From Arbacia lixula (Eukaryota; Echinodermata; Echinoidea; Arbacioida; Arbaciidae), in NCBI GenBank assembly GCA_963669155.1, contig OZ022580.1, positions 28,935,598-28,999,597 on the forward strand: 64,000 nt of DNA. The letters are read 5' to 3'. How positions within the stretch are numbered: the stretch's first letter is position 1; every line of letters starts with the position of its first letter. The position numbers were made by a program, and so were the translations under genes. Shown here in pieces: positions 41,160-56,100 of this stretch. The notes below the pieces were generated by a model, which made no database searches, was not told where the DNA came from, and worked only from the letters and a program-made list of their open reading frames with translations.

Positions 41160-44057
41160 TATTGATTTTGCAAGAGTTTGGTAGACTGCAAAAGACAGGA
41201 TATTTATTTTAAATCTGTAATCTTATCAAAGGTATGCAAGTTTTTGATGTATAATCTACAGTCGGTACAGTCATAACACATCCTTCAGATCATTCAACAT
41301 TCATATTCAAAACAAACAGACAGAATAAAGACTTGGACAGCCAAATGTCACCTAGAATCAGTCATTTAATGTTTATTCAAAGAGTGACCATTTGGTTCTG
41401 ATCACACAACATCCAGCCAAGAACAAATACATCTTCATACAAGTTTTTAATGAATGTTGAGAAGTGTATAAGATTGAAAAGAACAGCGCGCTAGATGTAT
41501 CAATTATCAGCACAATCACATAGACCTAATTCCACACAATACGTTATACATATATGTGAATAGATATTTCTTCCCCAATAGAGTTCTTGTATAGTCTTAA
41601 ATGAAGAAAACGATCAATATTTATCTGTCTCCCTAACCATAAGCTGAGCATGAACTTAAAACTTTTTGTATCCTTTGCAATTTAGCGGATTTTAGATTGC
41701 CACAACTGCATCTGTGACTGACAGCTACTTGTAACGACACGCTGCATGCACGATTTGCATCCCGTTCACCTGGATGTTACGATAGGACGCGCACATTCCA
41801 CATCACAGTCACAGTCATTGTAATCTAATAAACCCAGGAGCCCATACATGTAGCTTAAATATGGAGAGACATGGCATACAACAAGATTTTACTGTAAAAC
41901 GTGAGAAATCTTCATCCAGTTAACATAGCCCAATTTGTTCTGCTGACAGATTGTTCAATTTTGATGAGTCAGAATTAAGGGGATCTCAGAGTTTGCTTTC
42001 AAATCATTGAGTGGTGATGGTAAATTTGGTTACAGCTTTTTATTTGGAAGGTTCAATAAACCAAAAATGAAGTAAGGTCCGTAATTCTAAAGATTATTTC
42101 TTTATCGTTAATTTTTGTTTTTTGAATAATGCACGCTTGAAATAGCCACACCTTTGAATAAATGCAAGAAATAGTCAGATTAAGATTCAGACTCCAATTT
42201 CATTTCCAGATGTGCGAGCTCCCAGGTTTAAGAACATTGTGCGTTCAGAAACCTTCAGACTAACAAGCAGCTCCCATTTCTTGTCAAAAATGATGACGAT
42301 GCTTTATAAAGCGGTAAGAAACTTTTCAACACTTGCGCCACATGCAGCAAGTTACTGATTTGAGCCCATATGAGGGTGAACTGTTTGGAATCCCTGCAAA
42401 AATAGCATGATTACCATATAAATGGGGGATGTAAATCTTTACACATCACATAATCAAGAGGAACAAAACCATGGTAAACGGGTTAGGTAGAAAAATTAGA
42501 GACACAGATTGGGAAATTACAGTCACATAACTTCTTGAAATAACATTATTCAATAAAACATGTACTGTACACCCAAAAGGAACCCCTTTTACTACACATA
42601 TTGAAAACCATTCATTTAAGCACAAAATGGTTTTGAGTTCAAAAGAAAAAGTTTGAAGGTAAAATGTAAGTCAGATTGATGGCCTTATGGACATACAAAT
42701 ATTAAATAGAATATGATGGAAAAAGTCATGGATTTGGCCTCAAACGTACAGTGAGTATCAAAACTTTATAAGCAAACATGATATAGAATGATTAATTATG
42801 TACATTCATATGTACCCACACTAAACTACAGGTTAACATTACAGTCCATCTTTCAATAAGGCCATGGTTAACATTCTCAAAAACATAGAAAGACATTTAC
42901 AGACAAAACAAAACAGAAACGGAACAATCTAGAAGTAACAAATGTGATTGGAGACCTCTTGGAGCACTCCAGACAAGAAGAGTTAGACAAAAATGTACTT
43001 GAGTCATGGTTAGAATATCTAAACACTGAAGACACAGTCACAGAATGCAAAACATGTTTCCTTTTGTTCATTGCTCCCCATCAAGTCACCATGGTAACCA
43101 GCCATAAAACCTCATATTACAAACCGTAGTCATTCCTGAATTATCTTTCAATGAACACAAAGTGTTATTTAGACATAATGCATTCCTGATAATTACAGTA
43201 GTGAATATACCATTTTTGTTATGTATGCACATTTTATTCACATTGTGCAAACAATGTGTTACTAATGGTAATCCCACAGCTTGTCGGAGTAGCAACTATG
43301 GTAATAGATTCAGAGTGTGTTCCACTCATTAAAACTGAATTACGAAATACAGAGGAATGTAATAATGCGTTACTACACAGTTATAGGGAAAGTTGTGAAT
43401 ACCTGCATTACCAACATGGTTTATTGGACATACAGAAACAAAATTCATAGAAACGGGTTGAAAGAAATTTGAGAAAAGCTTAGACGAAGAAAGTTATTTT
43501 AGTTTTAATGTCAGTAAAATTTAGCCCCATATTTTGCTCTGTTAATACAAGGTAGCTCACTAACGACCTAGATATTGTCAAGTTTTTGCATGGTTAACAA
43601 GAACAATATGAAGTTGATACAGGTTGTCATAGCGATCCAATGGAGTTGTCCATGAAAGTTTGCAATCAGGATCCATTTCAAACACAAATAACTTTCTGCT
43701 GTCTGAAAAAATACCACGAAAACCATCACCAACCACATACCATTAACAAAGGCCATTTCATACACAAATGAGGGTGTATTGTATTAACACATGTGAAACA
43801 AATTACATGAGGTATGCATGGTTTTTATTATTATTATTTTTTTTTTTACATTTACACCATTTCTAAAATGAAAGTCTTTCCCACAGGTTTTGTCTATACA
43901 TAGCATGACTCTCCGTCCAAAGGGAAAAGTAAACATACAGGGAATAAAATGATGTCTTGATTCATATGACTATGTCTTCAAGTGTTTGGAGTACTCAGTT
44001 ACAACTACAAACATTATAATCTATGAATGGAACCACACATCAACAAAAAGTACAACA
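41160..44057 (-). other. PRKCSH 3' flank, probable long 3' UTR
   Basis: About 2.9 kb downstream of the PRKCSH stop with no coding signal and no palindromic transposon. AATAAA on the gene strand (TTTATT on +) occurs at about 43824-43829, 43233-43238, 42039-42044 and 41203-41208, and any could end the transcript. The left boundary at the (CA)n block is a guess. Confidence 0.4.
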
Positions 44058-44207
44058 TCATAGCTCATCGTGTTTGAGAGTTTCTCCCGTATTCATATCG
44101 TATTTGTTGGTACAAAGCGCAGGCGTGGTAAACTCAAACTGGTATACACATCTATCTGGCTCTGACGCTGAGATGACTTGGTTCTCTGTGCCACACCTTA
44201 GCAGCAC
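44058..44207 (-). CDS. PRKCSH: PRKCSH exon 14: MRH end and HDEL
   Basis: Acceptor GTGTATCCAG. Encodes [20 protein letters not shown], then [19 protein letters not shown] and GETLKHDEL before TGA (44058-44060). The E-P-x-x-C-x-Y motif supplies mannose-binding residues, and HDEL is an ER retrieval signal. Confidence 0.97.
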   Translation of the reverse strand: MLLRCGTENQVISASEPDRCVYQFEFTTPALCTNKYDMNTGETLKHDEL

Positions 44208-47200
44208 CTGGATACACAGAGAGGCATGAACAACAACAACAACAGTTAACTTTAGAAGTAAGTCCCAATATGATTGTAGGACATGCTTGCAATCGGAGTA
44301 AAACAAGATTTATACAATAGTAGAATATGCAACAGGTTGTAACCATTCAATTTGCAAAATGTAAATCTTGTATCATAGAAAATTGAAAACAAGCAAAATA
44401 GACCTCCGAATTGAACCTCAAAACTGAGATATTTTAGAACAAACGATTTCACTTACAAATTTATGTTGACTAAATCTGCTACATAGTTTTAAGAACACAC
44501 ATGTTGTATGGGTTTATACAATAATCATTGTTTGTGAAGTAAAATAAAACTGTTACTTTGTTCGTAATTACAGGTAAACACTTAAAGACCTTTGGAGGGG
44601 AAACACAAATAAAAAAAATAAAAAAAATCAAAACATGACATTATCAAGGTGATTTAGCCAGACTGTTCATGCACAAGTCTCAGAGTCTTCCGTCTCTCAA
44701 TTTGTATTTTTGTCTTCTTGTCTTCATGTCTGCTTTCAATCTACCACTGACAGTGCACAGGAACTCTAATATCTATGGTCGTGTGAACTACGCATACATA
44801 AAGAAAAGAGTTCACACAATTCTTCTTTCGTATCTGGGCAATACACCACAAATAATCAAAATCTTTAATATTTAATTTCTAATTTCTGCTCATATAGAAA
44901 TGTTTGCTGCCTACCATGGGTCAAGTATATTTGACCACTGACTATTACCTTTGTGGACCTGTCTGGTCCATTCCAGCACTTCTGTCCCTTGGTGTACATC
45001 ATGACCGCATACTTATCATCAGACGGTCCCTTCCACTCCTGCCACGTCCTGCAAAATGCAAACAATCCAATGTGTGGTCAAGAAACCACACAGGCGACGC
45101 CCACAAATATAGCCCCCTTGCTCCCGTGAAAAACATTGCTTTTCTCGAAGGGATCAGGGTGTATGTTTCATGATATCACACTTAAAAAAACCCCCCACAA
45201 ATGACTGTATTTTAATTTTTTTCCCCATGCTGAGGTGTGACACCCACATTAGCCCCATCGCTTACGTAAAAATACTTTTTCTCCTACGGTATAATGCTCA
45301 GCATGGTTCAGACAATTAGTGTCATAACAACAGGCTTTGAAAGTAGCCCCCATAAATAACTGCAAAGAACTGAGGTGAAATCCATTCAAAATCAGCAGAA
45401 GCCTTTCCCGCCTTGAACATTCATGTAGTAACGGTTTATACATTTCTATCACTACCAGGTGAAGGTATACAGTCACAGTACATATTTGTTAGATGACAAT
45501 CATTGCTTTTGCATCAATTTGAAGTAGTGTGATTATGTCTTTGTTTATGTTTTTTGTACTGTAAATTATTTATTTCATGACAAGATTGGATATTATCAGT
45601 TATTGTTTGTATCATTGTTAAACACTCTGATAATTTGTGCGCATTGACTATGAAAGCAAATGTAAATTGAAGCTTTATTGAGTAAAACACCCTACTGTGG
45701 GGGAAAAGAAACTGGAAAAAATATTTAAAGTAGTCATGCTCATGGAGTGATCAAGAATACTGCACATAACTAAGAATATTTCTGCTAGAACAGGATAGCA
45801 AAACGCAAAGTAAATCTCTTAAACCCATTATTCACTGAGCCAGCGTAATTGCAGGCTGGCTTTTCTCCACTCAGATACTGAGCAGCACGACTCCTGCATA
45901 ATCTGCTCTACAGAAAATAGAAAACAGATTTTGAATAAACTTTAGTTACACCTTATAGGGCGCAATTAAGCCACACCCCTTTGGTTACTGTCATTTCATG
46001 GCAAATTATGACATCCTTTCCAAACCAGGGTTCACAAAGCCAGAAAATCTAACCATGAGCAATGGGACAATACAAGTAAAGAAAGAAGAAAGCAATACCC
46101 CGAGCACAGGGGAATGAAATGGAAACAAGTTAATGGAGAGTTGTAAGTGATTAAAGGCATAACTGTTAACTGACATCAATTTAACGAAAGTCTTCACTTA
46201 CCCTAAGGAAGTTTCTGACCCTCCATGCTTTGATCTCTGGGAAGACTTTTCAAATGGGCACAGCTTGTATGTATATCTGTAGAAATGAAATACAATCATG
46301 CAAGAAGAATTCAAATAAAGAACATGCCTCGAATGTGTTTCAGCTGTCCATCAAAGGGTCAAAATTCTTTCACTCTTTAAAACACATCATTAATTCACAG
46401 TGGGGCTCCATTTAACCCTATATAGCCCGGGCTATTTTGAAATCGCATAGCCCGGGGGGGGGGCAAAAACAGCCCCCCCCTAAGATCTCGGCCGTTGATC
46501 GCGCGATCGCGACGAAAATTGGCACGTACGTCACCGATGCCGTAATCTCCACAATTCAATTGTCAATTGCACCAAAATTATTCAAACTTATTTTTAATAA
46601 ATTAATTATGCTAATTAAATGCATAAAAATCATAATTTGGTTGTAAATCTTGAAATGTAGCCCCAAAACTGCTAGATATCAGTCCAGACACTCTTCTTAG
46701 GATTATTATCAAATTAGGATTTAAAAAAATGGCAATATCAAAGTTTTTCTTATGTATTTTATTGTTTTTTGAATTTCTTATGTATTTCTTTGTTTTTTCA
46801 ACTTTATGTTTTTCATTGTTTTTTCGATGGAAATCGTTGGCAACACTATTTCAGTCATAAATAACATGAAATCTATTGTTTTTCATCAGTAAAAATAGAA
46901 ATAATGATACATTTATGAATTTTGGCTAGATACAGAATTTGCATTGGATTTGTACATGAAATCACGTTTTTGAGCAATTTTGGGTCTGACATGCACATAC
47001 AAAATGTTACATAACTTCGGAACCGTGTACCCCCGCGTCGCAAATTTGGTCTTAAAAGTTGCGTGAGACTTGAAGGAAAAAAGTCATGAAACGTCGCGGC
47101 GCGATCTTTTCGCGTTACAAATTTATTGCGAAAAATGTCGAGGGGGGGGCTGTTTTTGCCCCCCCCCCCCCCCCCGGGCTAGATAGGGTTAAGGTAGGCA

Positions 47201-50064
47201 TATGTCACAAAATATGTCACAGCAGCATGCCTCTGCCAAGATAAGTTCCACAATCTTTATCATGTCAATCTCTTTCCTTCAACCCATCAAAAAGGAAATT
47301 AAAAAGTAGCGAAGGACCCATAATACCACAGATGAAATAGAGTAAACTAGCAATATTCTTGTGATTCAATCTAGATTCTCTGGAATCGAAACATATTTCA
47401 ACAGTGGATGAACTACAATAGTCAGCAAGTTGACATACACCTCTGATCAATGTGAACGAGGACACGTTCACCCAAAACGTCAGCAACTTAATAATGAGCA
47501 GATAGCAGCAGTGTGACATACTCTCTATCAGTGTATTCATAGCACTGGCCCTGGAGTGCCTGGAACTCTTGGTCTGGGCCTAGGTCAACCCTGAGCTGCT
47601 TCTCAAGGTCACTGATGCTCCGATCGATGGTCTTCAGATTCCGCTCAGCTTCGTTGAAATCTGCCCTCGCTTGGTCAGCAGCTAGATTGGAGAGAGGAAG
47701 AGAGAAGAAAGAGAGGGAGAGAAGAGAGAGAGTGAAAGAGACACAGGAAGAGAGTAGGAGAGAAGGATGGAGAAGGGAGGGAGAGAGAGACAAGTAAAAG
47801 TGAGAATGGCAGGCTAGTTTCATGGAATTAGCCATGTACTTTCATGTTTGCTTATTTAGTGCAGTACCTAGATACCTGAAGTCAAAGGCATTAAAGTGCT
47901 CGCAACAATTATGATTAAGCATCTGTACACAAATCACAGCTTTGTATACATAATGGCCATGTCATATCACCACCTAGTCACCAATCACAGCTTTGTATAC
48001 ATAATGGCCATGTCATATCACACCCTAGTCACCTGCAATCAGAGCCTTGTGGACCAATCACAGCTTTGTATACATAATGGCCATGTCATATCACCACCTA
48101 GTCACCAATCACAGCTTTGTATACATAATGGCCATGTCATATCACCCCCTAGTCACCTGCAATCAGAGCCTTGGTCTCTTCGTCATAGTCTGGCATCTCA
48201 TCTTTGCCCGGGGTGGTCTGCTGCTGTTCTCTCCTCTCCTTCCGCCTGGCTTGCCTGTCCAGGCGTCGCTCGCGCTGTAACTCCCGCACCTCGTCAGCTG
48301 TTGCTTCATCAAAATCGTCACCCTCGTCATCGTCAAAATCGTCATCATCTGCCCAGTCATCTTCTTCTTCAATGTCATCCTCAAAGTCGTCCTCATCATC
48401 GTATGTGTCATCATCGAAAGCAGCGACCTCGTCATCTAAATTGGAATGAAAATGGGATTTATTTATCTGCTCTATTTGCTGCTTTCCTCTTTCTTTGCCA
48501 TTTTTGTTACAGTGGAAATCTTCAAACAACTGTTAAAAAATTGATTGTATTGGACACCATCAGACTTAGATGTTATTTGCAGGATTTTATGGTAGCAGGA
48601 TACTGACATTTCTATTTTTGTAGATTTGCATTATAAAATCGAGAGCTTAGATTATGTGTTCAGAGACATCAATGCCTATCTCGCCATTATATCTTGCTAT
48701 TGTAAGAACAGCAACAATAATATGACCAAAAATACAAATTAGGGTGTCATTCAAAGCTGCTTTCCTTAAATATACGGTAAAATTATGTTTTCTACACTTT
48801 ACAAAAGCTTGGAAAACATAATAATCTGGTGCACCACACACGGTCAAATTTTGTGCTGAAGCTAAAAAGACGGTACAACTGTAAAGAACTATAAGGCAAA
48901 AAGACTGGAGGCATGAGGCAAAACATGAGGAATTAACACATGGGTCATGATTTAGCGGTAAAATAAGTGATGGTAACTAAGAGCAAGCTGTAATACTCTA
49001 AGCTCACTGGCTGTTGCCTTGGTAGTTAACATGGATTAGTAGGAACAATCATTGACAGGCTATATATTCCTCATCCATACCTGGAAGTGGAACCTCCTGA
49101 CCCTCCAGCTGACTCGCTGCTGCAGCCTGTTCAGCCGCCACCTACAGAGGGAGACAAGCAAGCAAGGGTTTTATCTCAAACAACACAACATTTTGGTTGA
49201 AATTAGTTTGAGGAGAGTTCAAACACATCATTCAATATCCGTGGAGCAAAGTCTCTACCTGGTGATAAGGTTCTTGTGTCGTACTACAGAGTAAGGGACA
49301 ATGCTTTGGGTATCAACAAGTGCTTGATAAACCTGCTCTTCATCTGAAACATGGAGCAGCATGAAAGAATACTAAACTATATAGAGACTCTCCTTAGACA
49401 GATGCTGTGTGGAAAATTGAGGGCGCTGCTTAGCAGATTTTCTACTTACATTTTCTCCGATTTTCTCTTTTTTTCTGTGCAGTGTTGTTTATTGCACTAC
49501 ATGTATGTCATGATGTTCCTGCAAGTGCTTGGCAAGTTCGGTATGTATGTTGCTATCAGTAAGCTTTGTAACATACTTTTTGCTCTCATGTTTATGTTAC
49601 ATATTTTTATTTCAGGTGAATACAATTTATTTCCATATATGTATGTTTGAATGTGCAAATGGACAGAATAAATACAATTTCAATTCCAATTTCAATGTCT
49701 TGGAATTGTGGCACACATTTTCTGAGTTGTGCTGAGCAACATGAACCAGCAGCCAGAGACATACCATACAGAACAATGATCACAAGTTGTGTGATCCTTC
49801 ACAATCTCGTCACACTGAGATATATATCCATCTGTCACTGTGAAAATGCATTTTATTAACTTCTTATATTATTCTTCTTACACGAGACAGTAAGGAAGAG
49901 TTATGTCTGTATAGCGAGGGTGAGAGAGGGCGACAGACCAAGTCAATGAACAGCCTGAGATGAGATATGTTTGATTATGTTACTGTGTCATCAATGCTTT
50001 GTTGAGATAGATCTGAACAGATTGCACATATCTCACAAACATGAGTGTAAAGTACAGGGGGGCT

Positions 50065-50108
<44 letters not shown>

Positions 50109-53100
50109 AGGTATGAAGTTGCCTATTCTTACTAGCTGGTGGGATATTTGGAAATCTAGACTTAGGATTGTGTTAAGAGTCAGATATATTGGGTTGGTAC
50201 TAGGTCAGGCAGAGACATTGGAGAAGCACAGACTAGCTGGTGGACTTGGAGGACCCTCACCAGAAAGTCACTCCATGGGTATGGAAATATGTATGTTTTC
50301 TATCAACACACCAACATCGAATTGAATTGAATTAGATTGAATGGCAGGAAGAGATTGTGCTGTAAGTATTCCCACACAGCAGTGATGGTAAAATGAATAC
50401 AAAGACACAAACATTGTGATGATGAACAAAATATTTGGAAATATTGCTTTGCAACTCAAATGAAAATGGGTATAGAGTATTAAACATACTTTTTATCATC
50501 GTTATCATCATGTGACATGACAGTTTCACTTGTCCACTTTCATCAAATGCTAATAATTTACATTTGATATCGAAAGTCAATACATGCTTATAGCTTCTTC
50601 TTTACAATTTATAATTATGTTCATTGATACTCTCCTTATATATGTATCCAATGTATTTTTCATTCAGTATCGTTCATATCCAGGCTTCATTCCAAATGGT
50701 CACTTACATGGCTTGCAAACTGGAATTTATCCTCAATGTTATTCCAGACATTTTCAACAAAAGTTGCCTCATCAACAATATTGAGTCCCCCGAGGACACC
50801 CTGCATAGAAACGGGCAAAATAAGAAAGAAAGGAAGAGAGACAGAAATGAGTGAGTGATATATTGAAAGATATTTCACATATTCAATCAACACTGAATAA
50901 ATAGTTCAAAAGCTGAATTAATACGCTGTCTTTGGAATGTACTAACAATTTTCCCCCTATTACTGCGGAGTAACACATTATGACATTCACCTGTATCTCG
51001 TGATTCAATGTCAGTGGTTCAAGGGCACTCTGCATCTATAAGTTGTTGCTAGCCAGACAAAGCTTGGACAAGCCTTAGAGTTACCTGTAGTAACATACTG
51101 TTTAAACAACATGAATAAAAGTTGCACATATAATGAAAACGGTCTAATAAAAGTTAAGACCTGTACATGATCCATCTGAAGCATAAAAAAAACATGAATT
51201 CTCTCTTTCTAATCCTTCTTGCGCATCCTCTTCCTCCCGTCTTCCATTCAAGGCTGGACAAGTCACTCCTAGCCTCAATCTAAAACTACGACATATGACA
51301 ATGGGGTCAGCTCGCTATTCATAAATCAAAAGGACACGTTTAAAGGGAGTATACTGTACTGGGAAGACAAAAAGGCCTTCAAAAGGTGATTGTGAGCAAT
51401 CTTCTTGCCAATGGTCTTAAATTCATGCATTGTCCATTTTAGAAACTTGCTGAAAGTTATTTGCTCTGATGTGATCCACATTTAGAATAATTAGTGATTT
51501 AATCACAAATCCTCAAAACGTTTGGCCCGAACAATTTGAGGATTTGTGATTAAATCACTAATTACTCTAAATATGGATAGTTTTAAGGCAAATAATAACT
51601 TTCAGCACGTTTCTAAAATGGACAATTCATGAATTTAAGACCATTGGCAAGAAGATTGCTCACAATCACCTTTTGAAGGTTTTTTTGTCTTCCCAGTACA
51701 GTATACTCCCTTTAAGTTACACACGAAGAACAGCGGTCCTCACAAATCAAAGTCTTTATGAATAGTGAGCAGACCCTGTGACAGAAACCTTAGAAACTTG
51801 ACAAGGATTCTCTGAATGGTCCTACCTTTGCTTCTTCTTCATTCACATCCCCACTATTATCAGCATCAAATTCCAGACGACTCGTTAGCTCATGAACCAC
51901 CAAGCTGAGTGAAGGGGAGAGACAGACGATGTCATTATTGATTCACACTTGAGATTGATAAATTACATCATTGTATGGTAATTGCCCATCCAATGCAACA
52001 TAAATCTAAAGTACTTGATATTCTATCCTATAACCTGAATGACTGTCCCAATATCAGTTTAGAATAAATGTTTTAAATACATCATAATAACTTTGCAAAA
52101 ATGTCTATCCATCATAATTCTTTTTAAATTCTACCTATCAGAATATTGCCTAATTGAAACCCCACAGCACTTTCTTAGAGTTCCATGTAATATCATACAT
52201 GATAATTTACACCTAGGCAGATCAAATTGCTGATGTAACTCTGCTGCAATTATAATATTTACATTGTGCATTAATTTGTAATACATTAAAAATGTTATAT
52301 CAAAACATTTCATTTTCGTTTAATTGATTGTACTATTTTTAATGTAATTATTTTCATACCAGTACATGTAGTCAAACAAAGCTTATAGGGGATATTTGTA
52401 TTACTCATTACTCATGCCCATATATCACTGTCCTGTGCAACAATACCTCTTTCTAATAATACAGATGCAAATTTGTGTTTTCCTACAGCCTATGGATAGG
52501 ATTCTGGCTTTTTCAGTATAAACTGGGTTTCAATTGGGCTGCAGTAACACGTCCTTGCAAATAGACCAATAAAATTTAGCCACGTGTGTGTTTGAGCATG
52601 CTTGCTTCCCACTTCAACATGTCAAGTTTGATCAATGTTCTCAGCATTCATCCAGTAAGTAGAAACCTGACATTTGTAGAACTGCGTCTAACACTCCATG
52701 AGTGGTGAAAACTGATAAAAGATCTACTGGTATGTGTTTTGAATGTTTATTGAATGTTTTATGATTAATTGAATGCCCTTTGTAGATGTTTACAGGCGAG
52801 GGGAACGGTAATGATTACTGGATGTAATCAGGGCTGAAATGTTTTGCTGCCGTCACTATGTCAAGATTTGTTATCCAATTTTTCATGATTTCACCATTTA
52901 GAGATGATTCCTTCCTGGTGTTCCAATAGAAAACAAGAATGGGTCTCATGGTCATGGCACTCCATTCATTGAGTCCCACACTCTTTACCACTTATACCTC
53001 TTACCTTAAACCCTAATCAGGCCATGGAAGGGCATAATGGGGCATAATACCCCTCCCCCTCAACTCATTTTGGAACCCACATAAAGATTTTCATGAGAAA

Positions 53101-56100
53101 ATGTCTTGAAAAATATGACTCATTTCAGTGAGTCATGTTTAAATCTAATGGAGAGCATCTTCTTTCATAGGCTGCACAAACAGCTGAATTGCACCTTCTG
53201 TTGCAGAGATTCAAAAAGGGGTGCAGGAGGAGATAAATGTTACAAAACCTGCTTTGACATCCATCAATTTTCTGTAATATTGTGTAAATTTCATGTTGAC
53301 TTGAGTTGTATCTTTTATGTTAATTTTAAAAAGTGTCAAATGACTCTTTTGCGACTAGTCTTTTAAATGCCATCCATGTCATGTCTAAAAGAAATCTAGA
53401 CTCGCGTGATCTCTACTCACCCACCCACACCCACCCTCTTTTTCTACCTCCATTCCATCCCATTTATTTATTAAAACACCGAAAACTAAAGCTAAAAATA
53501 GTCTTGTGTAAGTGTTATAAAATATAAAAATTCACCTCTCCTTTTTTTTCACTTTTCACTCTCGTTTCCTTTCTTCACCCAATAAGTGGGCTAATTATCC
53601 GAAAGAATTCAACCACATGGTGTTAAAGAAAGTTTTACTATTTTCTAAATAATATTTATTAGTGATTTCTACTTACTTGCCATCTGCATTGAAGTCTAGT
53701 TCTTTGAAGGCTTGGATAGCCCTTGCCTTGGTATCTTCTGCCTTCCTCAGAGAGACTTCTGCATCCCAAGCTGCTTTGTGCTTGTCCTTGGCTGCCGTCT
53801 CAGGGGCTTCCATATCGTCTCTCACCTCTGTGCATGGGACCAAACAAGTATGGAAGGTTTTCCAATCAACAATGGTAGATGCATAACACTTTGAATTGAT
53901 CATAGGCTAGCCCTTGGCAGGCAGAGCATTATATAAATTATACCAAATGAATTGACTCCAATTTTGCATGAGAACTACTCACATCTTTATTCTGATCTTA
54001 CATTATCAAATCAGACAGAATAGATAGAAGACTCCGTATTCCAGTTCTCTTCAAAAACCTGTGGCATCAGCAATGAGGTTCAGGGAGTGATAGTGAACTA
54101 TGCGTGAAAGCAGTGTCGGTCTTATGATCTTGCTTGTTTTTGTTTTTGGGCAGTACTCTATGCTAATAATGACCTCTAGAGTTTGCTGTAGAGCATGTAA
54201 AGTGAATCAAGCGTCCTGACAGAGCAAGTGTAGTGCATGTTTCAAGTATCCATGAAACCTGTCTCCTCTGCATGTTCAGCTCTAATTCAGATTGTCCTCA
54301 TCAAGGATATTCCTCTCAAAGTGTACTGCACAGGAGTTTGCTTCATGAAATCAGGCCTGATAAGTAGCCCACACAAGTATCAACAACAAAATCCTTGATA
54401 TACTGGGTGCAAATGAATAGATCAATCAAGGACGTGTTCTTACTTTTCTTTTCCTCCATGGCACTCTGCGCCCCTTCACGATCAACCTGCAATTTCTTCA
54501 GCTCTTCCTGGAAGGGGTGAAGAAACAAGAACAATCATCACATAATGATTGGAAACACAGTTAAACTGGCCACGAAAGTCCAGTATGTAAACAGGCCATC
54601 TGTCAACTTGGCTTCATTAAGAGCAGGGTGCATGTAGTAATACCATCAGTCTATGAAGATCACCTGTTCATGAAGACCTCTGATTTCTGGTCGCCCATAT
54701 AGACAAAATCGACTGTATAGCAATCCATCACTATCATGCTCACAAGAATGAATTCTACCCTTACAGGAACACCAGACAATATTGCCTGAGGTAGGGACAT
54801 ACTGCACTACTATCAAAATGTTAGCCTTCCAAGAGCTCTGTATGATTGATTTTCCCCAAGTAATAATTCAACATAGGTCATCAGTATGACCTTCATGAGG
54901 TTGAGATGTACACATGAGCTTCATTCAATCTCAAACAGTCGTGACAGAATGTTGTGCAACCTTTGCAAATCCTACCTCTCTCTCAACCTTCTTGGCCTGC
55001 CCATCTGTAACATACTGCTTCCTGATGTCAAATCCCTGGTTGAACAGCGCCATCTGTTGTTTCTTTTCTTCCAGCTCTTTCTTGCCAAGCTCCTTGCAAT
55101 TGTTGATGCAGCGCCCCACCCCTGGTCCCTCATATTCATCAGATGTGTCACAGCAATCTAACATAGCACAAATATTAAGTACACATGGAATTTCAACTTC
55201 ACTGGACAAGTGTACCAATGAGTTTGTGCACTGTAAAACCATCGATACAATGAGTTGTAGCTGAGTGTTGCGGCGCATGATCATTTTTTTATTTTGCAAT
55301 TTTTGAGCCACAAAATTGCTCTAAAATCACATATTTACCTCACTAAACCCTACCTTACCGTAACCACATTCTAGTCAGGATCCTAACCCTAACCTAATTT
55401 AATCGAGTTTAAGCTGTTAATTCATCAAAGAAAACATCAAAATGAATCCACATGAGGAAGACCACTGTCCGATTAAGTTTACGTAAATTACACATAGATA
55501 AAGACATGTAAACACAAATAAACCCTTTTAAATAGCAAAATTATTTGAGGAAAATGTTATATTAATACAAAGTAAAACACAAATACAGATATATGTTAAA
55601 TTAACAGATTAGATATGGCAGGAACACATATTACATAATTTCTAGTGAGTGGCGATCAGAATATAGATAGAATATAGATAGAATATAGTGTATCTTGAAG
55701 GTGTAACCCATGTATTGAGAAAGGACAACACAAGTCGAGACAAACTGAGTAAGGATAACAACAGACAGTAGATAGGGGAGATTAGACGGTATTAGAGATA
55801 CAAAAGGTGTAACAAAGGATGAGATTATACAGACACAGAAACACAGATGCAGTTTCCTTAGTTCTTTAGGAGATGTTCCCTGAGAATTGTCCATCATTGA
55901 CAAAATTGTCCTGAGCTTACAATGTAAGTTTAAACATCGCAATCTAAGCGATCAGTCAGATTACTGATTTATACTGAGAGATATAAGTAATCAATATCTG
56001 CAAAAGGGATAAAATACCTTTGAAAAATTGAAACGAGATGGAAACTTCTCTTACCACAGATGCCATCATTCACACGTGATGATGGAATGTAAGTTGGCCG

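Noticed and set aside
47932..48173. Short regularly spaced repeats as a CRISPR array
   Set aside because: Repeats are contiguous units without unique spacers, in a eukaryotic intron.
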